A stretch of DNA of 58,123 nt from Sphingomonas echinoides (GTDB lineage Bacteria; Pseudomonadota; Alphaproteobacteria; Sphingomonadales; Sphingomonadaceae), in NCBI RefSeq assembly GCF_029623395.1, contig NZ_JAPYKK010000028.1, positions 1 through 58,123 on the forward strand. Direction: 5' to 3'. A program made the position numbers and the translations under genes. Shown here piece after piece: positions 7,619 to 15,743 of this stretch. Position 1 is the stretch's first letter. Each line of letters begins with the position of its first letter. The notes under the pieces are model-generated. The model did not search any database and was not told the DNA's origin. It worked only from the letters and a program-made list of their open reading frames with translations.

Positions 7619-8158
7619 TCAGCGGCAGCGCACCTGCGCATTGTTCTGGTCGACCGACTTGCCGACCAGCCCGCCCGCGAGTGCACCGAGGATCGTCCCC
7701 ACGCCGCGCGAATGCCCGCCGTCGATCACATTGCCGAGCACACCCCCGCCGACCGCGCCCGCGATCAGGCCGGTCGTCCCGTCGTTGCGCTTGCAATAAT
7801 AGCGCCCGTCGTTCCCGGCATAGACCCGGTCGTCCGGACCAAGCACGCGCTCCTGATAGCGCGAGGGATCGTTGCGGTAATAGCGCGACGGATCGTAATT
7901 GCCTTCGTCGCGATTATCGAACTCCGGATCGGCGTACCGCGAGTCGTCGTAGGCGGCCGGACGCGGGTTGCGATAGCCGCGCGCGCGTGCTTGCTGATAT
8001 CGGTCGTATTCGGCGCGGAACGTGCGCCATTCGTTGTCGAACCGCTGCTGCGCCTGCTGGAAACGCGCCTCGTCCGCCTGGTTCTGCGCCAAAACGGGGG
8101 TCGCGACGGCGAGGCTCGAGCCGATCAGCAGCATCGCGACGCGAACGAAAGGATTCAT
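7619..8158 (-). CDS. Glycine zipper 2TM domain protein
   Basis: A 179-residue envelope protein. It has a signal peptide (MLLIGSSLAVATPVLAQ, cleavage after the alanine), a charged glutamine-rich helical segment, a Tyr/Arg/Asp-rich linker (RYYRNDPSRYQ), and a C-terminal glycine zipper, GLIAGAVGGGVLGNVIDGG then GTILGALAGGLVG, of the outer-membrane lipoprotein-like 2TM class. Such proteins usually associate with the envelope; no enzymatic role is known. The ATG at 8158 (MNPF) is preferred because GGAG lies about 10 bases upstream; an ATG five codons earlier is possible. Confidence 0.8.
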   Translation of the reverse strand: MNPFVRVAMLLIGSSLAVATPVLAQNQADEARFQQAQQRFDNEWRTFRAEYDRYQQARARGYRNPRPAAYDDSRYADPEFDNRDEGNYDPSRYYRNDPSRYQERVLGPDDRVYAGNDGRYYCKRNDGTTGLIAGAVGGGVLGNVIDGGHSRGVGTILGALAGGLVGKSVDQNNAQVRCR

Positions 8159-8235
8159 CGGGGTCTTCTCCATTCCACCTGTGGAACCATCTATAGGCGC
8201 GCCGCCCGATGAACCGGACATTTCCGCCTTTCGCC

Positions 8236-9180
8236 TCACCGCAAGCCCGCGCGCACCGCTTCCCATGCCGCGATTTCATCGTCATAGCGGCGCGTGATCG
8301 TCACCGGCCCGGCGGTCGCGCTGGCCAAGTCGACGTCGACCGTGCCGCGCCATTCGAACGTCGCATTGCCCGACAGCCGCACCATGCCCGCGGCACTCGC
8401 CTCGGAGCGCACCATGCCGCCCCGATTTAACACCGTGATCTCCGTGTCATAGCCGCACCGCGCGGTCAGGCACGCGGCGAAGGTGGATGCCGCCATCGCG
8501 CTCCCGCAACTGTCGGTCAGCCCGATCCCGCGCTCGAAGGTCCGCACGAACAGCGTCGTCGTATCGCGCACCTCGACGAACGAGACGTTGGCGCGGTTGG
8601 GCAGCCAGTCGGGCGCCGCTTCGCACATCGTCCCCAAATCAACGAGTTCGGCCTCGTCGATCGTCCCGACGAAGGTCACCAGATGCGGATTGGGCATCGC
8701 CACCGCGGTAAAGCGCCGGGCGCTGCCGAGCGGCGGCACCGGCGCATCGACGATTCGTGCCATCCCCGCCTGCAGCGGCCAACGCGTCACGTCGAGATCG
8801 GCCGGCCCCGCCACTTCGCGTATGGTAAAGACACCGGGCGCCAGCGCCGGATCGCGCGAAACGTCCGCCGCGGATTGCTTGAGCCCGACCCGCGCCGCCG
8901 CGATCCCGAGCGCCTCGAACCCCGCGCGCGCCACGCACCGCAACCCGTTGAGGCACGTCTCGGACTCACTCCCATCCGAATTGAACATCCGCATTTCAAA
9001 CGGATAGCTATCCTGCCGGTTCGCCAGCAGCAGGATCCCGTCCCCGCCGACGCTTCCTGCCCGGTCCGCCAGCGCGATTGCGACCTGCGCCCAAGCGGTG
9101 TCGTCCAGGTCGATCGCGCGCGCGTCGATCAGCGGAAAATCATTGCCCGAACCGTGGCATTTGAGAATGTCGAACTGCAT
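8236..9180 (-). CDS. dapF: Diaminopimelate epimerase-like protein (divergent DapF)
   Basis: A 314-residue protein of the DapF fold, which interconverts LL- and meso-diaminopimelate for lysine and peptidoglycan synthesis. The N terminus KCHGSGNDFPLIDAR is the substrate-binding loop. The first catalytic cysteine lies in SETCLNGLRC, where most DapF proteins have CGNGxRC. The second lies in ERGIGLTDSCGSAM, where the usual motif is ERGxGET-x-ACGSGA. Both cysteines and the Glu-Arg pair are kept, but the surrounding residues differ, so substrate range may differ too. The next gene upstream on the same strand (DUF6456) ends about 50 bases before this start. Confidence 0.8.
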   Translation of the reverse strand: MQFDILKCHGSGNDFPLIDARAIDLDDTAWAQVAIALADRAGSVGGDGILLLANRQDSYPFEMRMFNSDGSESETCLNGLRCVARAGFEALGIAAARVGLKQSAADVSRDPALAPGVFTIREVAGPADLDVTRWPLQAGMARIVDAPVPPLGSARRFTAVAMPNPHLVTFVGTIDEAELVDLGTMCEAAPDWLPNRANVSFVEVRDTTTLFVRTFERGIGLTDSCGSAMAASTFAACLTARCGYDTEITVLNRGGMVRSEASAAGMVRLSGNATFEWRGTVDVDLASATAGPVTITRRYDDEIAAWEAVRAGLR

Positions 9181-9229
9181 GCCCGCCGCCATAGCCGCTT
9201 CCGTGGCCCCATGCGAGCGGCACGCGCCG

Positions 9230-9703
9230 TCACGCCAGGCCATAATGATCCGCCAGCCGATCCAGCGCGAGCGTCAGCACCACGCGTCCGCTCCGCTGCG
9301 GCCAGCCGAGCGCCCGTTCAGCGTCCGGCACCCCCTCGCCCGCGCAGATCACGCGCCACAGCACGTCGCAAAGGCCCCGCCCGGCCCCATCGAGCGCCGC
9401 ATCGAACCGGCGCTTCGCCGCGATTTGCGCGGTCGTCGGGTCGAGCGCACCGCCGCCGCCGCCATCGACTCGCGCCGCCCAGCGCATCGTCACCGACGGC
9501 GCGAGCGCGGCGCGTTCGTAATCCGCTCGCAACCGCTCCCCAGCCTCGAATTGCCGCGCATCGACCAGTCCGCGCGAGCGCAGCCAACCGAGCGGGGACT
9601 CTGCGAGGTTGACCGTTACGGTCCGCCCACGCCCCCCGCCCCGGTCCCGCTCACCGGAAACGATTCCCCGCGCATCGAAGCCGCGTTCCACCAAGTCTCG
9701 CAT
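9230..9703 (-). CDS. DUF6456 domain protein
   Basis: A 157-residue protein with the stretch ESPLGWLRSRGLVDARQFEAG, then RLRADYERAALAPSVTMRW, typical of the DUF6456 family common in sphingomonads and other alphaproteobacteria. It appears helical and basic, and is often guessed to bind DNA, without proof. Start ATG at 9703 has GAGGA 8 bases upstream. It is divergent from the XRE regulator gene; the 100-base gap between them holds a palindrome. Confidence 0.75.
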   Translation of the reverse strand: MRDLVERGFDARGIVSGERDRGGGRGRTVTVNLAESPLGWLRSRGLVDARQFEAGERLRADYERAALAPSVTMRWAARVDGGGGGALDPTTAQIAAKRRFDAALDGAGRGLCDVLWRVICAGEGVPDAERALGWPQRSGRVVLTLALDRLADHYGLA

Positions 9704-9749
9704 CGCCCAGGTCCTCTTCGAGTCGGCAACGGGATTGCCATGAGGGCGG

Positions 9750-9766
9750 GTCTGTAGGACAGAGAC
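9750..9766. promoter_or_regulatory. Near-palindrome between divergent genes (possible XRE operator)
   Basis: GTCTGT-AGG-ACAGAGAC is an imperfect inverted repeat in the middle of the gap between the DUF6456 gene and the XRE regulator gene. A regulator of the XRE class commonly binds such sites next to its own gene. No clear -10/-35 pair was found here. Confidence 0.35.
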
Positions 9767-9803
9767 AAACCCATCTGGTTTTCTCGGGCAGGACGAATCG
9801 CGT

Positions 9804-10367
9804 ATGATCACCGCCATCCGCGAAGTCCGCCGTGCCAAGGGCATGACGCTCGACGACGTCGCGCGCGCCTGCGTGCCGCCAACCACCGCGCAGACGATCG
9901 GGCGGCTCGAAACCGGAACGCGGACGGTGTCGGTCGGCTGGCTCAACCGCATCGCCGACGCGCTGGGGGTGCGCGCCGCCGATCTCGTGCGCTTGCCCGA
10001 CCAACCCAACATTCCGGTTGCCGCGGTGCTCGACCCCGAGGGCGCCTATGCCCCGCGCCGCACCGCGACCGTCGCGCCGCCGGTCGCGACCCCGGAGCAT
10101 GTCGCGGTCACCGTCATCGCGAGCATCGGCGATTACCGCGCCGGGGACGAGATCTGGTGCGAGCGGTTGGCCCCCGACCAGTTCACCCGCGCGCTCAATC
10201 GCGACGTGCTGGTACCGCGCCCGGCCGGACGGTTCCTGTTCGGCCGAATGATCGGCCACGACGGCGCCCGGCTGCATCTGCTACCGATCGGCCCCGGCAC
10301 CCGCCAGCAAGTCGTCACCGATCCACCGTGGATCGCAACCGCCGTCCGATTGGTTCGTAGCTTATGA
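9804..10367 (+). CDS. XRE-family transcriptional regulator
   Basis: A 187-residue protein with an N-terminal helix-turn-helix of the Cro/CI type (residues about 1-58: IREVRRAKGMTLDDVARAC, then TIGRLETGTRTVSVGWLNRIADALG). The C-terminal half (AVTVIASIGDYRAGDEIW, RALNRDVLVPRPAGRFLFG) resembles the ligand- or peptidase-like beta domain of some phage-type repressors but shows no clear Ser-Lys protease pair. Its last codons overlap the next gene's ATG, so it is cotranscribed with the glutaminyl cyclase gene. Targets unknown. Confidence 0.82.
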   Translation: MITAIREVRRAKGMTLDDVARACVPPTTAQTIGRLETGTRTVSVGWLNRIADALGVRAADLVRLPDQPNIPVAAVLDPEGAYAPRRTATVAPPVATPEHVAVTVIASIGDYRAGDEIWCERLAPDQFTRALNRDVLVPRPAGRFLFGRMIGHDGARLHLLPIGPGTRQQVVTDPPWIATAVRLVRSL

Positions 10368-11128
10368 TCGCCTCCCTGCTCCTTGCCGCCGCCTGGTCGT
10401 GGCAAGCCGTCCCCGCGCCCGCACAACCTGCACCGCTCCCCGTCGCGCAAGCCGAGATCGTCGCGACTTACCCGCACGATCCGCGCGCCTTCACCGAAGG
10501 GCTGCTGATCGATCGCGGCACGCTGTACGAAAGCACAGGACGCGAAGGCCAGTCCGACATCCGCCGAGTCGACCTCAAGACCGGGCGCGTGCTGGCGAGC
10601 GTGAAGCTCGCGCCGCAGCTGTTCGGCGAGGGCATCGTCGCGTGGCGCAACCAGTTGCTCAGCGTGACCTGGCATGGCGGCCAGGGCTTCAAATGGAGCC
10701 TCCCGGGCCTCAAGCGCACCGGCGGCTTCCGCTACACCGGCGAAGGCTGGGCGATGACCGACGACGGTCGCAACATCATCCTGTCGGACGGGACGCCGGT
10801 GCTGCGCTTCCTCGACCCGTCGACGCAGAAGGTCGTGCGGCGCCTCACCGTCACCGCCAACGGCCGCCCGGTGCAGCAGCTCAACGAGCTCGAATATGTC
10901 GACGGACAGATCTACGCCAATATCTGGATGACGCCGTATATCGCGCGGATCGACCCCGCCAACGGGCGTGTGGTCGGGGTGATCGACGTATCCCCCCTGA
11001 TCGCCAAGGTCGCGCTGGCCGACCGCGATTCGGTCCCCAACGGCATCGCCTACGACCGCGTCGCGCACCGACTGTACGTAACGGGCAAGAACTGGCCGAG
11101 CCTGTTCGAGATCAAGCGCCCGCGCTGA
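10364..11128 (+). CDS. Glutaminyl-peptide cyclotransferase (bacterial beta-propeller type)
   Basis: A 254-residue exported protein of the Glu_cyclase_2 family (PF05096), which turns N-terminal glutamine of peptides into pyroglutamate. Family signatures: YPHDPRAFTEGLLID after the signal peptide, LYESTGREGQSDIRRVDL, FGEGIVAW, GEGWAMTDDG, LNELEYVDGQIYANIW and PNGIAYD near the end. The signal peptide is residues 1 to about 22. It overlaps the preceding regulator gene by four bases (ATGA). Confidence 0.88.
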   Translation: MIASLLLAAAWSWQAVPAPAQPAPLPVAQAEIVATYPHDPRAFTEGLLIDRGTLYESTGREGQSDIRRVDLKTGRVLASVKLAPQLFGEGIVAWRNQLLSVTWHGGQGFKWSLPGLKRTGGFRYTGEGWAMTDDGRNIILSDGTPVLRFLDPSTQKVVRRLTVTANGRPVQQLNELEYVDGQIYANIWMTPYIARIDPANGRVVGVIDVSPLIAKVALADRDSVPNGIAYDRVAHRLYVTGKNWPSLFEIKRPR

Positions 11129-11150
11129 TCTACGCGAAGTCGGCACACGC

Positions 11151-11190
11151 AAAAAACCCCGGCGGTCGCGCACGCGACCACCAGGGTTGT
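11151..11190 (-). terminator. Rho-independent terminator for fliC (possibly bidirectional)
   Basis: Read on the minus strand, a GC-rich stem (AACCCTGGTGGTCG paired with CGACCGCCGGGGTT, two mismatches) ends in six T residues at 11156-11151. It lies about 105 bases after the fliC stop and also downstream of the convergent glutaminyl cyclase gene. Confidence 0.7.
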
Positions 11191-11294
11191 TCGAGACCGC
11201 CCCCCGCGCAGTGCTGCCCAACAAGGAAAGGCAGGGGATGGCCCGGTCGGCCCCGTCACCCAGGATAGGGGGACGGGCGACGGGACCGGTCGGT

Positions 11295-12131
11295 TTAGCC
11301 GAGCAGCTTCAGCACGCCCTGCTGCGACTGGTTCGCCTGAGCGAGCAGCGCGGTCGACGCCTGGCTGAGGATCTGCGCCTTGGCGAGGTTGGTCGTCTCG
11401 GTCGAGAAGTCGACGTCTTCGATGCGGCTCTTCGCGTCGGTCAGGTTGGCGACGCTCGAGGTCAAAGTGTTGACGACCGAGGAGAGACGGCTCTGGCCGG
11501 CGCCGAGCGATGCGCGGGTTTTGGCGACAGTCTGCAACGCCGTATCGAGCGTAGAGAGCAGCGACGAGGCGCGGCCCGAACTGTCGACCTTCCCGGCGAT
11601 CGCCGCATCGAGATCCAGGCCGCCAGCCGAAAGCGCGACGAGGTCGGTCGCGTTCGAGCCCGTCTGGATATTGATGGTAACGGCTGCCTTACCAAGCAGC
11701 GTGACACCGTTGAAGTTGGTCTTGGACTGAATGTCCGTCAACTGGGCAGTAAGCTGCGTGACTTCCGCCTGAAGATTGTCGCGGTCACCAGCGACCGGGG
11801 TACCGGCGCTTGCGTCGCCCGTGTACGTGCCCGAAGCGGATTGCACTGCCAGCTCGCGAATACGCTGCAGGATGTTCGTCACTTCGCCCAGGGCACCGTC
11901 CGCGGTCTGCGACAACGCGATGCCGTCGTTGGCGTTGCGGATCGCCTGGTTCTGGCCCTTGATCTGCGACGTAAACGACGAAGCGATCGCGAGACCGGCG
12001 GCGTCGTCCTTCGCCGAGTTGATGCGCTTGCCGGTCGACAGGCGCTCGATGCTGGTCTGCAGCGCGCTGTTTGCGGCGTTCGACGAGTTGCTCGCCTTGA
12101 GCGCGGCGACGTTGGTTCCGATAACGGTCAT
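11295..12131 (-). CDS. fliC: Flagellin
   Basis: A 278-residue flagellin, the filament subunit exported through the flagellar channel. The N-terminal D0/D1 helices ([58 protein letters not shown]) and the C-terminal D1/D0 helices ([40 protein letters not shown]) are conserved; the middle is very short, as in many alphaproteobacterial flagellins, so little outer domain remains. It is transcribed away from the regulator gene, with a possible FliA promoter and a palindrome in the 237-base gap. A terminator follows. Confidence 0.96.
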   Translation of the reverse strand: MTVIGTNVAALKASNSSNAANSALQTSIERLSTGKRINSAKDDAAGLAIASSFTSQIKGQNQAIRNANDGIALSQTADGALGEVTNILQRIRELAVQSASGTYTGDASAGTPVAGDRDNLQAEVTQLTAQLTDIQSKTNFNGVTLLGKAAVTINIQTGSNATDLVALSAGGLDLDAAIAGKVDSSGRASSLLSTLDTALQTVAKTRASLGAGQSRLSSVVNTLTSSVANLTDAKSRIEDVDFSTETTNLAKAQILSQASTALLAQANQSQQGVLKLLG

Positions 12132-12197
12132 TGATGGTCTCCAGGAAGGTCCGGCAATCCCGCCGCCCCCTATCGGAGAGCCGAGCCGCCATCCCAG

Positions 12198-12223
12198 GTA
12201 ACGACCGTTCCGTCCCGGCTTTA
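12198..12223 (-). promoter_or_regulatory. Possible FliA (sigma28) promoter of fliC
   Basis: On the minus strand TAAAGCCG is followed after 10 bases by GTCGTTAC. The sigma28 consensus is TAAAGTTT, 11 bases, GCCGATAA. The match is partial, but the position, about 65 bases before the fliC ATG, is right, and a better version precedes fliD. Confidence 0.4.
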
Positions 12224-12258
12224 AGCGCCGCCGCGCACTTTTTTCTGCGGCGCGTTCG

Positions 12259-12280
12259 TGCCGCCAACTATCTGGCGGCA
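12259..12280. promoter_or_regulatory. Perfect 8-base palindrome with 6-base spacer (possible enhancer of the flagellar regulator)
   Basis: TGCCGCCA, six bases, then TGGCGGCA. It lies in the gap between fliC and the NtrC-family regulator gene, about 130 bases from the fliC ATG and about 90 from the regulator ATG. Flagellar NtrC-type activators such as Caulobacter FlbD bind GC-rich near-palindromic enhancers near their target promoters, so this is a good candidate site for the neighbouring regulator. Direct binding is inference. Confidence 0.5.
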
Positions 12281-12368
12281 AAGCGGAAAAAAATTGCCGG
12301 GTTGATGCCCGATTTAACGCGGAATTTACTACGGACCCCCCATTCCCCGAATCGACAAGGGGATTTCC

Positions 12369-13646
12369 ATGCGATCCATCGTTCCATCGGCTGCCATTCT
12401 TCGCCAGCATTACGCGCTGGTTTCGTGCCTGCGCGCGCAGGGCTTCACGATCGGCTCGTATCAAGACGGCAAGCGCGCGCCGGGCGAGTTCTACCTCGTC
12501 GCGGCCGGGGAAACCCCGCCGGTCTCGGCGCGCACCGTCGTCCTCGGCAACGAAGGGCGGATGATCATGCCGTCGCGCGACGGCAGCCCGGCCTATGTCT
12601 CCTATGACGAAACCGACGCCGCGGTCGGCGCAGGCTTCGTCCGCGCATTGCTCGCCGATTCAGACATGCCGACCGCCGCCGATCCCGAGAGCCTCGCGCT
12701 CCACACGCTCGCCGATCGCGTCGCCGCCGCCGACATCACGGTGCTGATCAACGGCCCGACCGGCACCGGCAAGGAAGTGCTCGCGCGCTCGATCCACCTG
12801 AAGTCCAACCGCGCCGCCAAGCCGTTCATCGCGATCAACTGCGCCGCGCTCCCCGAGACGATGCTCGAAGCACTGCTGTTCGGCCACCAGAAGGGGGCGT
12901 TCACCGGCGCCTCGTCGGGGGGCGACGGCTTCTTCCGTGCGGCCGACGGCGGCACGCTGCTGCTCGACGAGATCGCGGAGATGCCGCTTCTGCTCCAATC
13001 GAAGCTGCTCCGCGCGTTGCAGGAGCGCGAGATCGTTCCGATCGGCGCGACCACGCCGCAGCCGATCGACGTCCGCATCATCGCCAGCGCCAACCGCGAC
13101 TTGCAGGACGAAGTCGCCGCGGGCCGCTTCCGCGCCGATCTCTATTATCGCCTGTCGGTCTTCCCGCTCACCACCAAGCCGCTCGCCGACCGCGTGCAGG
13201 ACATTCCCGCGCTCGTCGCGACGCTGATCCTGCGGCATGCCGGCAACCGCACGACGATCCCCTGGCCGTGCGCCGAGGCGATCGAGCTGCTGGCGCAGCA
13301 CGACTGGCCCGGCAACGTCCGCGAGCTCGAGAACGTCCTCCAGCGTGCGCTGCTGTTCGCGGGCGGCGACACGATCCTGCCCGCGCACATCGTGTTCGAC
13401 CGCCCCAGCGCGCGCGCGACGATCGCGGTCACCGAAGTGCAGGCTCCCGCGACGCTCGGCAACATCGTCCAGATGCACGAATTCCAGGCGATCCGCGAAA
13501 CGCTCGCCGCGTGCAACGGCAGCCGGATCGAGACCGCCAAGCGGCTCGGCATTTCGGAGCGGACCTTGCGCTACCGATTGGCCAAGGCGCGAGAACAAGG
13601 CGACGACATCATCCGCGCGCATGACCGCACCGCGGTGTCGGCATGA
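12369..13646 (+). CDS. Sigma54-dependent flagellar transcriptional regulator (FlbD/FleQ-like)
   Basis: A 425-residue NtrC-family activator. The AAA+ domain has Walker A GPTGTGKE (about 129-136), the sigma54-contact loop KGAFTGAS (175-182), Walker B GTLLLDE (195-201), and an arginine-finger region [14 protein letters not shown]. The C terminus ends in a Fis-type helix-turn-helix ([20 protein letters not shown]). The N-terminal 100 residues do not show the aspartate pattern of a normal receiver domain, so it is probably not a simple phosphorylation switch. It is coupled to fliE (ATGA overlap) and likely controls the downstream genes and perhaps fliC. Confidence 0.9.
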   Translation: MRSIVPSAAILRQHYALVSCLRAQGFTIGSYQDGKRAPGEFYLVAAGETPPVSARTVVLGNEGRMIMPSRDGSPAYVSYDETDAAVGAGFVRALLADSDMPTAADPESLALHTLADRVAAADITVLINGPTGTGKEVLARSIHLKSNRAAKPFIAINCAALPETMLEALLFGHQKGAFTGASSGGDGFFRAADGGTLLLDEIAEMPLLLQSKLLRALQEREIVPIGATTPQPIDVRIIASANRDLQDEVAAGRFRADLYYRLSVFPLTTKPLADRVQDIPALVATLILRHAGNRTTIPWPCAEAIELLAQHDWPGNVRELENVLQRALLFAGGDTILPAHIVFDRPSARATIAVTEVQAPATLGNIVQMHEFQAIRETLAACNGSRIETAKRLGISERTLRYRLAKAREQGDDIIRAHDRTAVSA

Positions 13647-13999
13647 GCGTCGGTGGCATCGGTGGCGCGGGCGGGATCGACCGCGTCATGGCGCTCCGCG
13701 CGCAGATTCTCGAACGCAACCAAGCGCTTGCCCGGGCCAGCGCGACGCCGGCCGCGGCACCGGTCACCGAAACAAAGCCCGCCAGCTTTGCCCAGTCGAT
13801 GCAAACCGCACTGGAGAACGTCAACCAGGGCCAGTCGCAGGCCGCCAAGCTCAGCGAAAGTTATGAGCGCGGCGAGACCGTCGACATCGCCAAGGTGATG
13901 CTCGCCCGCCAGCAGGCGTCCGTCGGGTTCGAGGCGACGCTGCAGGTCCGCAACAAACTCCTGTCCGCCTACAAGGACATCATGAGCATGCCGGTCTGA
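13643..13999 (+). CDS. fliE: Flagellar hook-basal body protein FliE
   Basis: A 118-residue basal-body protein joining the MS ring to the rod and among the first exported. The conserved C-terminal part is FAQSMQTALENVNQGQSQA followed by VDIAKVMLARQQASVGFEA and LQVRNKLLSAYKDIMSMPV. The N-terminal part is a low-complexity linker. It overlaps the regulator gene at its start and ends one base before fliF. Confidence 0.94.
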   Translation: MSVGGIGGAGGIDRVMALRAQILERNQALARASATPAAAPVTETKPASFAQSMQTALENVNQGQSQAAKLSESYERGETVDIAKVMLARQQASVGFEATLQVRNKLLSAYKDIMSMPV

Positions 14000-14000
14000 C

Positions 14001-15743
14001 ATGAGCAACGCCCTCACCCCCTCACCGCAGCCGCAGCTGCCCGCCACCGTCGCCTCGCTCGTGCCCGAGCGCTTTGCCAATCCGCTCGCACAGATGCAGG
14101 GCCTGCTCGCGCAACCTGCGGTCCGCCGCAGCTTACCGATGGTGCTGCTCGTCGGCCTGCTCGCCACCGCGGCTGCCGCGTGGATGATGCTCGCGACACC
14201 GACGCAGAAGACGCTGTTCTCGGGTCTGTCGGATGCCGACAAGGGCTCGGTCACCACCGCGCTGACCACCGCCAACATCAAGTCGCACATCGACGATTCG
14301 ACCGGCGCAGTGACCGTCAACGAGGAAGACTTCTCCCGCGCGCGCATCCTGCTCGCGGGCCAGGGCCTCCCCAAGGCGGCCCCCGGTGGATACCAGATCC
14401 TCGACAACCTCCCGATGGGCGTGTCGCGCGCGGTCGAGGGCGAACGCCTGCGCCAGGCCCGCGAAACCGAACTCGCGCGCTCGATCCAGGAAATCGACGC
14501 GATCGCCGAGGCGCGCGTCCATCTCGCGACGCCCGAAGCCTCGGTATTCGTGCGCGACAATGCCGCGCCGTCCGCCTCGGTGATCGTCAAGCTCCAGCCC
14601 GGACGCAGTCTGGGCGATGCGCAGGTCTCCTCGATCGTCAACCTCGTCGCCTCCTCGGTCCCGGGGATGAAGCCCGAGAACGTCACGATCGTCGACCAGA
14701 TGGGCGGCTTGCTCACCAAGGGCGCGAACGAAAGCGCGATCAGCGCCGCGACCGACGAACGCATCGCGTTCCAGCGCCGCGTCGAGGAAAAGTACCGTGC
14801 GCAGATCGTCCAGTTGCTGACCCCGTTGGTCGGCGCGGGCAATTTCACCGCCGAAGTCCAGGCCGACGTCGACCTCAACGAGACGCAGGCGACCAAGGAA
14901 AGCTACGACAAGGCCGGCGCGCTGCGTGTCGAGCAGGGCCAGTGGACCAGCAACGGCAAGGACGGCGGGCAAGCGCCCGGCGGCATCCCCGGCGCGCTGT
15001 CGAACACCCCGCCGCCAGCGTCGACGCTGACGACACCACAACCCGCGCCGACGCCCGGTGCCCCGGGTGCGCCAGGCGCAACCGCGCCAGCTGCCGCTAC
15101 GGGGCCCGCAGCCGCCGCAGCGGGTGCAGTCAGCGATGCCCTCAAGGCCAGCGACCAATATTCGCGCGCTTACGATCTCGGCAAGGAAGTGTCGGTCAGC
15201 CGCACCGCCCCCGGCGCGATCACGCATCTTTCGGTTGCGGTCCTGCTGCGCGACCCCGAAACCGGCAAGCCGCGCGGCACGGTGGAAATCCAGCAAATCA
15301 CGCAGCTGGTGCAAAGCGCGGTCGGCTACAACCAGCCGCGTGGCGACGTCGTCACCGTCATCAGCCGCAAGTTCGCCGGCGCCTCGGCACTCGACGACAA
15401 GCAGCCGTGGTACGAAGCGGGCTGGCTCCCCGTGGTGGCGCGCAACCTCACCGCGATCGTCGTCGCGCTGCTGGTGCTGTTCCTCGGCGTCCGCCCGCTG
15501 GTCAAGGCGATCGGCAAGAAGAAGGGCGAGGATACCGCCGCAAGCCAGAACGGGCTCCCGCGCGACCTGCTCGGCGAAGCGCAGGGCGGTGGCCTCGCCG
15601 CACCGCAGACCGGCGCGCCCGTCACGATCGACGCGCTCGAAGGCGCGCGCAGCTATGACGAGCGGATCGGGATGGTCCGTGGCTTTACCCGCGACAACCC
15701 CGCGCGCGCTGCGCTCGCCGTGCGCGACATGATCAAGTCATGA
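14001..15743 (+). CDS. fliF: Flagellar M-ring protein FliF
   Basis: A 580-residue inner-membrane ring protein. The first membrane helix is at about 45-64 (LPMVLLVGLLATAAAAWMML); the periplasmic ring-building motif region contains NVTIVDQMGGLL and ARETELARSIQEIDAIAEAR; a long Pro/Ala-rich insert (about 330-380) follows; the second membrane helix (AIVVALLVLFLGV) is near 485; and the C-terminal tail DERIGMVRGFTRDNPARAAL is the FliG-binding segment. It overlaps fliG by four bases. Confidence 0.96.
   Translation: MSNALTPSPQPQLPATVASLVPERFANPLAQMQGLLAQPAVRRSLPMVLLVGLLATAAAAWMMLATPTQKTLFSGLSDADKGSVTTALTTANIKSHIDDSTGAVTVNEEDFSRARILLAGQGLPKAAPGGYQILDNLPMGVSRAVEGERLRQARETELARSIQEIDAIAEARVHLATPEASVFVRDNAAPSASVIVKLQPGRSLGDAQVSSIVNLVASSVPGMKPENVTIVDQMGGLLTKGANESAISAATDERIAFQRRVEEKYRAQIVQLLTPLVGAGNFTAEVQADVDLNETQATKESYDKAGALRVEQGQWTSNGKDGGQAPGGIPGALSNTPPPASTLTTPQPAPTPGAPGAPGATAPAAATGPAAAAAGAVSDALKASDQYSRAYDLGKEVSVSRTAPGAITHLSVAVLLRDPETGKPRGTVEIQQITQLVQSAVGYNQPRGDVVTVISRKFAGASALDDKQPWYEAGWLPVVARNLTAIVVALLVLFLGVRPLVKAIGKKKGEDTAASQNGLPRDLLGEAQGGGLAAPQTGAPVTIDALEGARSYDERIGMVRGFTRDNPARAALAVRDMIKS

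Noticed and set aside
12283..12297. Possible sigma54 promoter (GG...GC) before the flagellar regulator gene
   Set aside because: The GG and GC are 9 bases apart instead of 10 and the flanking bases do not match TGGCAC/TTGC.
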